Origin: Hyperoplus lanceolatus
Taxonomy: Eukaryota; Chordata; Actinopteri; Uranoscopiformes; Ammodytidae
Length of the DNA stretch: 64,000 nucleotides
Assembly: GCA_026929865.2 (NCBI GenBank)
Contig: CM049402.1
Span: 26,295,001-26,359,000 of the forward strand
Direction of reading: 5' to 3'
A program made the translations under genes and the position numbers. The notes below the pieces were generated by a model. It worked only from the letters and a program-made list of their open reading frames with translations. It made no database searches and was not told the DNA's origin. This document shows positions 48,779 through 60,028 of the stretch, one piece after another (the first letter of the stretch is position 1; each line of letters begins with the position of its first letter).

Positions 48779-48876
48779 TAAGACGCACATTTTTACCTCA
48801 CGCACGCACCTTGCTTGCTCACATGTACGCTCATGTACGCATGCATGCGCGTGCGTGAGATAAAATGCGCGTCTTA
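48779..48876. repeat. Imperfect hairpin at right element boundary
   Basis: 48779-48807 (TAAGACGCACAT...CTCACGCACGC) and 48849-48876 are inverted repeats with about 24 of 28 bases matching. The 41-base loop is rich in ACATGTACG/GCATGC words. The first arm overlaps the last 10 bases of the element. Whether it belongs to the element end or to the host target cannot be told from one locus. Confidence 0.6.
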
Positions 48877-48879
48877 TTT

Positions 48880-51088
48880 ACTACTAACCTTTGTTCATCA
48901 ATCCTACTCTGCCTCTGTCTGCTCTTGGGTCCAGTATCAAACCGTAACATTATCAGCCCTTCAAGGTAAAACTATTCATTCAGATGTCTGTTTGGCCTTC
49001 AGTACATTCCAGAATACTTCTGCTGAATGATACATCCCTCCATAATGAATAAAAATGTGTAATTACAATGTTAGTGCTCTTAGCTTTATTCAGTAATATA
49101 TTAAACATGATCACATTCATCTCATTTATTAGATGACTGTGGGACTTAAGTAGAGATCACGCTCATTTAATTTAGTAAAAAATCACATTTGTATGATTGT
49201 CACAGTTCATTACACAAATACAGGCACTATGCATGGCCAAGACTAAACGTTGTGTACTTTAGGACTGGAATGGTTTCCATTGTTTGGACTCTTCTTCTTT
49301 GTTCAAATTAACACTTTGAACCTCAGACTTTTAGATGAGCTAATTTCTTTAATCTTTACTTGGCTTTTGGCACAGTTACTGTATGTCTTACTTAACTGTA
49401 AACTAGGCATGTATGTTGTTGGGATGTCCAAGTACCTGTGTATAATACATGAAAAGATATTTGTATTTGTTCAGTGTCTCTTGGACAAACACTGCCAAAT
49501 CATGCTGGATTAAATATGCATAATCACACCAGATGTAGAGTGAAGTGAAAACAAACAGGTTAATGAATGGATATGCATACTGATTGGAACAGAATGCAGC
49601 CAAGCTTTTCAGCCCAGTCACTGACAGGGAGGTGGACATGAGCCGAGGCTTTTCAACTAACTACTTGTTCAGCAGATAAAACTGCTCGCCTGTAGCAGCC
49701 CAGTGGTATTAATTCAATCTTGCGTGAAGACTGCCTTGATCTGCTCTCCCAACACACCACCAGCCTGTACCCTCCCAGAAACTGAAAACCCGCCCCCCAC
49801 CCTCCCCAATCCCTGCTGACATTTTTTACCCCACCCTTAATTCACATTTATGTAAAGTGGGCCCGCCGAGTTAACGCCAGGATAACTTCACTGAGTGCTA
49901 CGGTTATGCTAATGTGCCATCTGAAAACCTGGTGGCCTAATTTAATTTTGTTCAGCCCCCCCCCCCCATCCCCAGGATGCTCACACAACTGGTAGACTCC
50001 ACTTAATGAATCTGTTTAAAATCGAATAGAGACTTTTAATAGCTCACAGAGCCTTCCGTCCCCATCTACTGCCATTAGCAGTCGGCGTCACATCCACATC
50101 AGGACTTATTTGGGAAAATGACAAGTTGGCTTTGAACAACACGACATGGCTGGAGTCTGACTGTGAATTAATTGTGTAGTATTGCCTCCTCCTTAATACA
50201 TACGCAGTGTGTGTGGTGCTCTAAATGTGCAAGCTAAAGTGTATCGTCTGTGTTACTGATGTCAGTATCACCTTTTGACTGCATTGCCATCTACAATCTA
50301 TTTAAGAAAAAAACATTAAAGTATTGCACTGGGCTTCTTCATCCCTCATTACACTGTTTGCTGTATTCCTCAGTGGACTAAACACTACGATATAGATCAG
50401 AAAGTTACACAGTTGTTTTTATGTTGTACTGCAGTGATGTGTCCCCTAAATGAGACATCATAACTATTAAACAACAATCCTATTGGACAGGTGAAGACAA
50501 ACCACTGCGTTGACAAAGCAAGGCACATCTGGGTTTTCCTCACATCTGGTTTGTTTTTTGTGCAAATATCAACAGACATTCTCTGAAATGGTTTACTAGT
50601 TAACAGTATCCTATGGACAGTGGCCAATTTACTTTGGACACATATACCAGTCAGATCCTATTGCCGCTACCCTTGAAGTTCACCTTATTAAGCACAACTA
50701 ATGAGGTGCTGACTGCAACCTGACAATGACTCATGAATGACACAAGGGATGAAACCCCCATCTTATAAGTGTAAGTATGATTGCCCTAGTTGTCTTTGTG
50801 TTCAATTAAGCGCACTTGGCGCAGGATGCCTTAGGGCCTCAATATGCTTCAAACAAAATGCATCGGACAGCAAAGGCTCCTCCCCAACACATTTCAGGTG
50901 GTGTCAGGATGCAGGTGCATTTGAAGGCATGTTTTGTAAACTTTCAAAGAAGTCCATCTGATAAGCATTCCCACTCTAAACACTAATTGGCCTGTGTTAT
51001 GTAGGTTGCAAAATAGGTGTCTATTTTAAGCTCTGTTGCTTTATTCTTCATAATGTGACCAAAGCGTAAAAGTGACCAAGCATAATGT
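48880..51088. other. Single-copy noncoding DNA right of the element
   Basis: No gene seen. There is a C run at 49956-49965. 49850-50170 has even composition and TAATTTAATTTTG/TTAATGAATCTG phrases, a candidate conserved noncoding element. Confidence 0.4.
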
Positions 51089-51136
51089 CTTCAAGGAGAG
51101 AGTACCCCAGCGTTATGCAGCACTTATAGGCTGTTT
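51089..51136. repeat. Duplicated segment, copy 1
   Basis: TTCAAGGAGAGAGT followed by ACCCCAGCGTTATGCAGCAC is found again in two pieces at 52351-52364 and 52538-52570. There about 173 bp containing a perfect-looking hairpin interrupts it. The copies flank the hAT-like element. Confidence 0.6.
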
Positions 51137-51189
51137 AGATTGTCTTAAAAGAAGCATGCAGGCAGGATAACCTCCTTCTTCATATGTGT

Positions 51190-52300
51190 CAGGGCTGTAC
51201 AGTGCGACAGTTTTGATCGCATTTGCTACTGAAATTGATCACGTGCGATGATGAATACAAGTCCAGTCGCACCAGTGCTAATGAGCAGATGCTGTCTGTT
51301 TGAGACACAGAGGAGCTATGCAAAAATACTGCTTAGAGGGCACTACATTAACACTCTCCAAATGCGGGTGAATGTAGTCTTAGGCGAGTAAGTTATTATG
51401 TCTACCCTCCACTTTGGCAGGTGAAAGATGTGTGCTCGGGATCTGTGCTTGTGCGGCGATTATGGCGTCTAACTTAACCAACGGTTAAAACAGGAAGGAG
51501 ACGGCTCTCTTTACATTAACGCAGTCAAGTTAGTGCGTGTGCAAACAGAACATTTTCTGTGCGCATTCACAATAAAAGTCGGTTACTAGCCAAATGCGAG
51601 TTGACTCTTATTTTGAAGCAGGTAAGAACGGGATGGGGGGGGTTGAGGGCCCCCCCCCCCCCTCTGTGCCTCTCGAGGGGGGGGGGGCCGCCGGGGGGAA
51701 GTTCAGCGCTTCACAGACCTGCAGTCAACCATGGACCTATAAAGAAAGCAGTTAACAGCAGTAACTATCTATGATTTAAACAAAGATTGACACATACCTA
51801 TTTAACTTGGCCTAAATTGTATAACTATGTTTACTAATTTATTTAATAGGCTATATGTTCAATGTTTTAAAGTATGGTTTTCATTAAAAGAATGAAATGT
51901 TCTAAAAATGTTTGTTATTATTAGCCTAATATAATAATGATATGTTTCTAAAAATATATAGGTATAGAAATTATTTTTATAGTTCTATGGGGGGGAAATA
52001 ATTCTGAATCAGCAAAAAAATTGCCATTGGCAGGTTAGACTCTTTTGTCTAAATTGCAATCAGTGCACCCCTATTCATTTTTCTACAATTATTACTGCAC
52101 AGTAGGATATCATATTCATTGAGAATCTCAAATAAAACCAAGATGACATGCTCAAAGGTAATTAGAGCTAAATGCAAGGGTTAGGGTCATGCAAGTTTTC
52201 GATCAGACTTTGTGTGCTACCAAATTTATTTTTGTGCTACTGAATTTTTTTGCTTGCTAGCACCAGTGCTACCACTTTAAAAAATAAGCGTACTGCCCTG
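51190..52300. mobile_element. hAT-like non-autonomous element
   Basis: The ends CAGGGCTGTAC and GTACTGCCCTG form a short inverted repeat of the CAGGG type used by hAT elements. A clean 8 bp duplication is not obvious (ATATGTGT left, TGTGTACA right), so the copy is old or the boundary is slightly off. The interior contains CACCAGTGCTA near both ends. It also holds a C/G homopolymer block at 51633-51697 that may be a sequencing artefact. No transposase frame. Confidence 0.5.
51633..51697. repeat. C/G homopolymer block
   Basis: Runs of G, then C, then G, C, G within 65 bp, similar in look to 36951-37232. Confidence 0.85.
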
Positions 52301-52356
52301 TGTGTACATCTGCAGCTGTTCATGTATGGAAGTGCCACACCATGAATGTATTCAAG

Positions 52357-52428
52357 GAGAGAGTGCGAAAAAAGACTGACTGTCAATTTGAACGCATTTG
52401 GACAGTCAATCTTTTTTCGCACTCTCTC
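52357..52428. repeat. 28 bp hairpin, likely MITE end or fold-back
   Basis: 52357-52384 (GAGAGAGTGCGAAAAAAGAC...) and 52401-52428 are inverted copies with one mismatch and a 16-base loop. It sits exactly at the point where the second duplicated segment is interrupted. Confidence 0.75.
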
Positions 52429-52599
52429 ATTTATATTGTGGCAGGGTTTACACCCACCCATATTGTGCGACCACTGGGCATGGGTATAAATGTACAAACA
52501 AGTATACATTCATTAGACGTTAGTTCTTTTTTAAGGGTACACCAGCGTTATGCAACACTTATAGACTGTCAACATCAACAAGGCAGATTATAGCCTCTT

Positions 52600-55500
52600 C
52601 CTTCCTAACTAAGGAACTGAATGTTTTAATGCCGTACATTTACACAGATGGTGAAAACCAGCAGTGAGAGGATAATTTATTATCCCATGGTACAGAAGCC
52701 AGTTTAATCTGGGCATCATTATGAGCAGGTTGTGCATTATTGCAGTCTACACGTGTTGACCCAAAACCAAGTTACTTAAGAATATAATCCTCTGTGCATG
52801 TAAACACAGACAGTGGCCTACAGCTTCAGGCTCAGCTCACAACAAGCTCCAAATATGTCAACTCTCAACAGGAGGAAAATGTGCAACACTTCAACAACAA
52901 TAACACCATTTTGTTGTGTTCTCTGTGTTGCAGCCGAAGCCGGATCCTTAACAAGTCAAACATGAATCAAATAAAAAAGATAAATTGGACTCTTCCTTTG
53001 TTCACGTAAACAACATCTGCAGGCTGACCAGGCCAGGTGAGAAAGAGAGGACCCGGGTCTTGTTGGTGTCGCCCAGAGGGAGAGAGTTCCTTCCTCACCA
53101 GCTGTGGAGCTAAATCTGCCCGTCTGTCTGTAGATAAGCAGACAAGGGCTATTGTGGAATACCATTTGGTCATTTAGAATTATTATATAGTTTTTAATAA
53201 TCTACTGAGAAAAATGTTCCAATATTTCAATGTGATGTGGGCATTTTTAAAATAAATATACAGTATGCTGTATAGGCATGTGGAAAAATGACAACTAAAA
53301 GTAAATATGTCACTAGTCTTCACATGTTTTAGTTTACATTGTTATGAGGGAGGGCATTTCATTCCCAGACGGATAATGAACAACAACATGTGGGAAAATA
53401 GAATATTGTCAAAGGGCACATTGTTACGCAGAATTCAGCATTACTCTCTAAGGTGTTATTTGAATCTCGTACTTGTCCTATATAAGGATACAGATTGTTG
53501 AGATCACACATGCTCTTTTGGCTCTACAAATGCTAACATCAGTGCCACTTATAGGCTGACTTTAAAAGTTGTGTTAATGCAATACCTATTACAAGTAACC
53601 TTTGACTTATTTACACTAATTTTCGCTAATGGCCACTCTGTTGTTATCTTTCTTTAAAACCCTTTTTTCCTCTCTTAACTTTGACTGTGCCTTTTAATTT
53701 GACATTGCCTGAAACAAAACAGAACCTATTTATGGAAGCCTACATAAGAGGAATAATTGAATTGGATAATTGGCACTGTCTCGCTTGGAGAGCCTGCCTG
53801 CACCAGCTGCCACTGATGAGATTTATTTATCTGAAAAAGTAAAGTATCGCCGCAAGACTTATCAGGAGTGGAGCAACACAACTTGGGAATGGTTTGTATA
53901 TTCCTGTTATGTAAAACAAAATGTGCATATCATTTGAAATTATGGTAGATTGTTTTTTTTGTCCACCCCAAATTGCATTGGTAAAGCCATGGTAAAGGAC
54001 AAATCATCAAAACATTTTTTTTTGTGTTTTCCAAGAGGAGGATAGATCCTGAGAACTTCAGGACAGGGGAACATGAAGGTGATGTCACAGCTTACAGTTA
54101 TAGGGAAGTGATGCTCTTTCAAATCTAATGTCTCCCAAACCTTGTGAAGGAGATACAGCTCCTGCTGCTTTGCTAGGGCGTAAAATCAGTGCTGTACTGG
54201 GGTCATCAGGTGTTTTGGCTCTCGTAACCTCAGACACCTTCACCCAGGTTACCAAACTAAAGATGTTCACGTTTCAGCTTGTGCTCTCAACCCAGAAATG
54301 CGCTCTCTTTACCCCAAGCAGTGTGAAGGCTTTTTTCTGCAGCCTCCATGCTGTTGTGGATGGTTAATGTCCTACTCTTCCTTTGAAGCAGAGTGCATCA
54401 TGGTCTCAACACAGGCGCTGTTCTCCACAGGAGAGCACCTCAGCCATGCTGAATAAATAAAAAGTGTTGTGCTCCACCCAAACTGGAATAATTTAAAACG
54501 CCTTGGTAGACTTGAGTGGTATTTGTATTCCTCTTCTTTTTTTACAGCAAAACCTAAGCTTCCAGAGCTCATTATAATTTTAAAACAGCTGAAGCTTATT
54601 CAGTCCATCAGACACTTCGGTGACACTGTGTGTAGCAGCCCGTGGTTCTGTACATCAAACCCAAAAAAACGTCCAATGTGAAAATGCAAATCATAAATCA
54701 GCACGCTAATGTTGTGCATCCGAGTGGAGGATTGCACTTGAGGCATGTTTGGATTTCAAACTAACTTTAAAGATGCTCGTGGGCATAGACAAACTCAGTC
54801 AGTAAAACACATTACGATGGTAAAATATAATTTAAGTATATAGAAAGTAAATACATTCAGCTCCAGACAAAACGTATAATTGAATATAAAATGCATTTCT
54901 TTATAAAGCAAAGAGTACAATCACTTGCAGTATTTTTCAGTTAACTTTTTTTATTTAATTTTATCTAAAAACATCAGGAAGCAAGAGCTCGTATTAATGT
55001 TCTGTTAAGACATATCTTGCAGAAGGAACTTTCTAGAAAAGTCAAATAGATAAGGCAATTATCAAGTACACTCACAGTGAAATAACATCACTTCCATCAC
55101 CTGAATCATCCACATGTTGACAGATTTACAACATGGCCTCAACTGAGGAACACATTCTCTTTGTCACCTTCACATTCATGAAACAGTGAAAGTATGACAG
55201 AGTAGGCTTATTCCAGTGATTTGTAATTACGTTTTCAGAAGTTTGGAGATTCACACAGCAAGTTGCAGCAGGCATGTTTTATTCCCCATTTGATTCAAGC
55301 TCCAACATACGTGATCATATCAGTGAATCAGCACATCCATTCTACTACACTGACCACTTCTTCTGTCTGAATGATGGGTTTGGTATGCACCACAGCTGTA
55401 ATTGATACAAGTCAAACGACTTAATGCAACATAAATGCTCTTACATTTTTTTAGAAAAACATTTTTGTGCCAAAAACCTTCCTGCAGCAGCACTGTCAGC

Positions 55501-56326
55501 TGGCCAAAAGCCACACAAGGCTTCTTCAGGTCAGCAGCTCCTCAGAAGACGGTTGGCAAGGTTTCATGCCAGTGTCAACACAAGTATATAACTTCTTTAG
55601 ACACAGCTTAGAGCTGGCAGGTGGCACACCTCACCACACCTCCAAACAATACATTGTTTAGCTCAGCCTTGCCTCTGTTATTCAGCATGCACGGCTATCC
55701 CCTCGCCTTCCCTCTCACTTTCATTAATGTTGGCTGTCTGCCCCTCCTATCCCCCCCTACACTTTCTCTCCGTCTCTCTCCTCTGCCTGCTTGGCCCCTT
55801 GTGAACTGTGTACAAATATAGATTAGTTTAGAAATTCATTAGCCCAGTCGTTATCTGTCATTGGCGTGCGCCACACCATAACAAGCCCCAAGGGGTGGGG
55901 GTTGATGGAGGGAGAGGTGTGTTTGTGTGTGTGTGTGTTTGGGGGATGGGAAGGGGACACGTGTTCGTTAGTGGTGAGATAAGCAATGAGTTCCTCTTTT
56001 TCACTGTGGCAAAGAGAGAGGAAGAAAGTTAATGAAGAGAGAGAACGACATAGGGAGAGATATAGGGAAACAGATAAAAATAGAGGGGGAGATAGATGCG
56101 GGAGGGGAGAGGAATGTTGAGGTTAGGGAACAGCAGGAGATGCCAAGAGCATTTTTAACATCTGTTTATGCTCTGCAGATTTCAAAGTACACACACACAC
56201 ACACACCCACACAACCCGGTCAACATTACCCAACATGCTACAGTGTCGGGAGTCAGAGCAGCCCAGCTGTTCACTCATTGATATGTTTGGTTTTGTGATA
56301 CTTGTTTGTGTATGTGTGCTCGCTTA

Positions 56327-56340
<14 letters not shown>
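52600..56340. other. Single-copy noncoding DNA
   Basis: No convincing gene. 52990-53160 and 54060-54370 are GC-richer with open frames on both strands, but neither shows clear splice-bounded coding or a known domain. There is a (GT)n-like patch at 55918-55940 and a short CA patch at 56188-56214. Confidence 0.45.
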
Positions 56341-56395
<55 letters not shown>

Positions 56396-56406
56396 AAGAG
56401 AGAGAT
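56326..56406. repeat. (GT)n-(GA)n compound microsatellite
   Basis: GT units followed by AGAG repeats with ATAG interruptions. The E/R-rich frame is repeat translation. Confidence 0.95.
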
Positions 56407-56578
56407 TGTCTGCTAACACGTCAAATAAGCCATCAAAAAGAAAACATTCTTGAGCCAAGCTCTCCTCTTCATCACTGCTTTTATCAAGGCAACACATTTG
56501 ATCCTCACTTGTTATGACTGTCTATTGCACTGCCTCTCTCAAGTGTCAAGCACACCAAGAAAAATAAACACTGTGTGA

Positions 56579-56580
<2 letters not shown>

Positions 56581-56625
<45 letters not shown>
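56581..56625. repeat. (GT)n microsatellite
   Basis: About 20 GT units. Confidence 0.96.
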
Positions 56626-56627
<2 letters not shown>

Positions 56628-56639
56628 TGTGTATATGAG

Positions 56640-59300
56640 GAATAAATACTGGGTTTGAATTAACCTGCTGTCACTTCAGTGAAAGACAAGGCACAACAGA
56701 ACCAAATGCTGGTGATGCAAACCAGATTCTGCCTGTGGTCCATCAAAGACATTTGGTTGTTTCTTCCCCCAACCGCAGTGAGTAATCACACATTTTCTTA
56801 TGAAGGCACTGAAATGCAATAACTAGTTTAATGCAATTGTTTGAGCACAAAGCATTCGGCAGGGGAAAACACAATGTGCATTAATATTTAATAGCGAGAC
56901 AACAGAACATCATAGAGAACGGCACATTGTGCGCCACATCAAGCTAATCGAATCTCCATCCCCAATTATGTTATTTCTGGATGGTTGGTCCAGGGTTTGT
57001 TGTTCTTATCCCTGCAGTTTAGAGGTAATTAATCATCTAAATATTTTTTTTCACTCTATTGGTCGACTGGACTCTTAAGGATTGGAGCAAACTCCTAATT
57101 GGGCCTCAAGGAGAAGATTTCCATGGTACAAACTTTGGCTGTTTGCACAGGCATGACTGTGCCCCTAACACTGGTGTTCTAGCCAGAGATGCAAAAACAC
57201 TTAAGCTCATTAAGAAATCAGGAAGGCACAATTAATTTGTATATGTTTGAAGGACTATCCAAGTAAAACCCTGCATGTGCCGCACAGTAATAAGCAGAAT
57301 GTGACTTTCTTTGTTGGCTTGTAGAATAATAAAAGGTATTTGTACAGCATATAATAAATGTTTTAGTGGGAACCAACAAAAGGAATAAAGTAGGGAGGAT
57401 GATGCTCAATTCAAGTTGTTTACCAAATTAGAATCTTGTGAGTTCATTGTGCGAATCTGATACTGCTTAGAAATGGAACAGAGCACCACGTTGGAATTAC
57501 TTTTTAAAAAATAATTAATTTCTGCTTCCCCTCCGAAACTTTAAAGTAATGGTCTCCCGTATTGCCTATAATGCTTGTGCTTACTTTTTAATGTATGACC
57601 CTATTTGGGCTTTTCTTCTTGCTCTGTGCTGTTTAAAAGGCATCTCAGTATCTATTAGAGCTGGCTGAACAAATGCATGTTTCCTTCATTTAACCATGTA
57701 TTTATTACCAGTCTATTCTGCATAAAGTCAGTCTGGCAAAAAAATACATGGTATATGCTATTTATTTAGTTTCAAATGAGGATGTTCCTGTATTCCTATG
57801 AGGCTCATTCTATTGTATTTATTCACAAAGTACTGGAAAACAGAACAAAATGTCTTGTTATTACAAGTTAGGGGGAAGAAAATACGTAAATCAAGCATCT
57901 TTCTTTATTTTTCTAATCAGGTCAGGCATTGCTCAACACTCAGCCTAACTTCTTAAGATGAATAATATTGCAGACAGGAAGTTGCAGTGAGTGTCAAACC
58001 AATCCAGCTTTAGAGCTGTTCAGAAATCCCTTCGGATCTTTTGGGTTTCTGTGTCTGGGTATACCATAAATAATCTCTGTTTAGGGGATTATTGTGTATC
58101 TGATAGGCCTCTGCTCAAATCTAACCTGTCCTTTGCAGGGCTTGGCTGAAGAGGTATGTTGCACGATGGGAAGCCAGATATAGCCACCACAGACTGGGAG
58201 CAGATTTATAATTTTGATTAAAAGAAGTGATTTCCCCCTCTGTGACTATCACTCCTCTGTGGTAGATGCATGGCAGATTATACAGTATAGCCTGCAAGAA
58301 AGAAACATACTGAAAACATTCACATGGCCTTCAGAGAAGATGTGTGACTTTGGATTCAACCTTCCCGACAGTGGGGAAAGCCAGGCTATACGGAATTTTC
58401 AAAACAGCCCCCTCAACCCTCGCCCGATAATCTCCCCTTCCACCCACAGATACTATCTCCACATTATCGGCTAGGGCTAAAGTAAACACATTTCATGTTT
58501 TATAACGCGAGAGAGCTTACAGGAAATGAAAGAGTCCCGGGCCTGGAAGACAAATAAAGAGAAAGAGGGAGGAAAAATTGACGCTGTATACAGGGGGAAT
58601 CCACTCTTCATCTCCCAGAGCTACGGGGCAGCAGCTCAGCCGACAGATATATTTCTATCTCATTGTAGGCGTGTGTGTGTGTGTGTGTGTATGTGTATTA
58701 TAGCTGCAGGGGCCAAGTGAAACTCAGCAGCGTCAATAAGATGAGATGGTTTTTTTCCCCCCCTGTCCAACTCTGTCTACTTATAAATGTTGTCATCCTT
58801 CTTAGGGCAAAAGATTAAAAGGGTGCTTTTGGGCCGAGCACTCGAGCTCATTTGTAATGTCATAGAAGAAAAATGCCTGCAGCCTGAAACACACACACAC
58901 ACACATGCACACACACACGCGCACACACACAGCAAGAGAAAGACGTGGGTTTGAGTTTGAACAGAAAAGGGAAGGGAAAGAGGAAGTTAAAGGAGATGAT
59001 AATATGCAAGAAGAAACTCACACTGGCAGATTTACTGACTCCAGCCTTTGCCAGCAGCGTTTTGTACGTTAACTGAGCTTACAACTCGGCTTTTCCTTTT
59101 GCCTATCAATATAATTAGAGACTCTATTCAAGCTTATTCAAGAGCCTTTTTTTAAATGATTGCTATCAACTTCTCCTGTCTCGCTGTTTTTGACCCCAAA
59201 GAAGAGGTTTCCCGGACTTACAAAAGGCTTGTTTATACGTCCCAGTCATTTATTTAGACTGATTCGGACGCTCTCTCTTGTTGCGTTTGAGTGTGTATCT
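56640..59300. other. Single-copy noncoding DNA
   Basis: No gene seen. There are short GT/CA patches at 58671-58690 and 58889-58931. 56870-57010 (GTGCATTAATATTTAATAGC; CCCCAATTATGTTATTTCTG) and 58200-58470 are compositionally like conserved noncoding elements. Confidence 0.4.
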
Positions 59301-59308
59301 TTGGGCAG

Positions 59309-60028
59309 GTAACACTTTACAATAAGGTACACAAAATTGTAGTAGCTACTACATACCTACTACATAGTTTTTTTTTTTGCGCTACCTATGTGTTAGGTAG
59401 CACAAAAAAAAACCCCCTATGTGTTACCTACTACATAGTTTTTTTTTTTTGCGCTACCTATGTGTTAGGTAGCACAAAAAAAAACCCTATGTGTTACCTA
59501 CTACATAGTTTTTTTTTTTTTGCGCTACCTATGTGTTAGGTAGCACAAAAAAAAAAACCCTATGTGTTAGGTAGCACATAGGGTTTTTTTTTTGTGCTAC
59601 CTATGTGTTAGGTAGCACACAAAAAAAAAACCTATGTGTTACCTACTACATAGTTACCTACTACATAGTTTTTTTTTTGGTTAGGTACCTACTATGTAGT
59701 AGGTAACACATAGGGTTTTTTTTTTGTGCTACCTAACACATAGGTAGCACAAAAAAAAAAAAACCCCTATGTGCTACCTAACACATAGGGGTTTTTTTTT
59801 GTGCTACCTAACACATAGGTAGCACAAAAAAAAAACTATGTAGTAGGTAACACATAGGGTTTTTTTTTTTGTGCTACCTAACACATAGGTAGCGCAAAAA
59901 AAAAAACTATGTAGTAGGTATGTAGTAGCTACTACAATTTTGTGTACCTTATTGTAAAGTGTAAAAAACTATGTAGTAGGTATGTAGTAGCTACTACAAT
60001 TTTGTGTACCTTATTGTAAAGTGTTACC
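59309..60028. mobile_element. MITE expanded into a palindromic array
   Basis: The outer ends are GTAACACTTTACAATAAGGT and its complement, then ACACAAAATTGTAGTAGCTA in inverted copies, a typical fish MITE layout. Between them the words CTATGTGTTAGGTAGCAC, CTACTACATAG and 8-12 base A or T runs alternate about 15 times in both orientations, so the strand sense flips repeatedly. The right terminal block is itself duplicated (59935-59962 and 59997-60028). No target duplication is evident. Confidence 0.75.

Larger units (their letters stand above)
37233..48788. mobile_element. Palindromic Maverick/Polinton-type element (adintovirus-like)
   Basis: An 11.56 kb island with a layout unlike any neighbouring DNA. 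Two inverted arms (37233-40903 and 45126-48788) flank a 4.2 kb unique centre. Polymerase, ATPase and two small proteins typical of Mavericks/Polintons are present. Integrase, adenain-like protease, penton and hexon-type capsid genes are not. Each arm carries the five-exon gene and the first 419 codons of polB. The arms differ by an 8-base change in one G run and a handful of substitutions. TTAA occurs at 37240-37243 and 48778-48781, 8 bp inside the last matching bases. No 6 bp Polinton target duplication is visible. Interpreted as an endogenous derivative in which one end was copied in inverted orientation over the distal genes. Confidence 0.88.
45126..48788 (-). repeat. Right arm of long inverted repeat
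   Basis: Inverted copy of 37233-40903, about 3663 bp. The inner edge is at 45126, where TGAAACATG begins to match polB. The outer edge matches through GTGCGTCTTAAAG (read inward from 48788). Differences from the left arm are very few. Confidence 0.93.

Noticed and set aside
37233-48788. The palindrome as a simple chimeric-read artefact
   Set aside because: Missed-adapter artefacts give mirror copies with almost no spacer and identical sequence. Here there is a 4.2 kb asymmetric centre and the arms have real differences. Not fully excluded, so a read-mapping test is listed.
37233-48788. Herpesvirus-type (Teratorn-like) insertion
   Set aside because: The polymerase is a protein-primed Maverick type and no herpesvirus gene is seen. 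Only the TTAA boundary recalls Teratorn.
54085-54367. Opposed open frames of 61 and 79 aa
   Set aside because: Both strands open, no splice-bounded structure and no recognisable domain.
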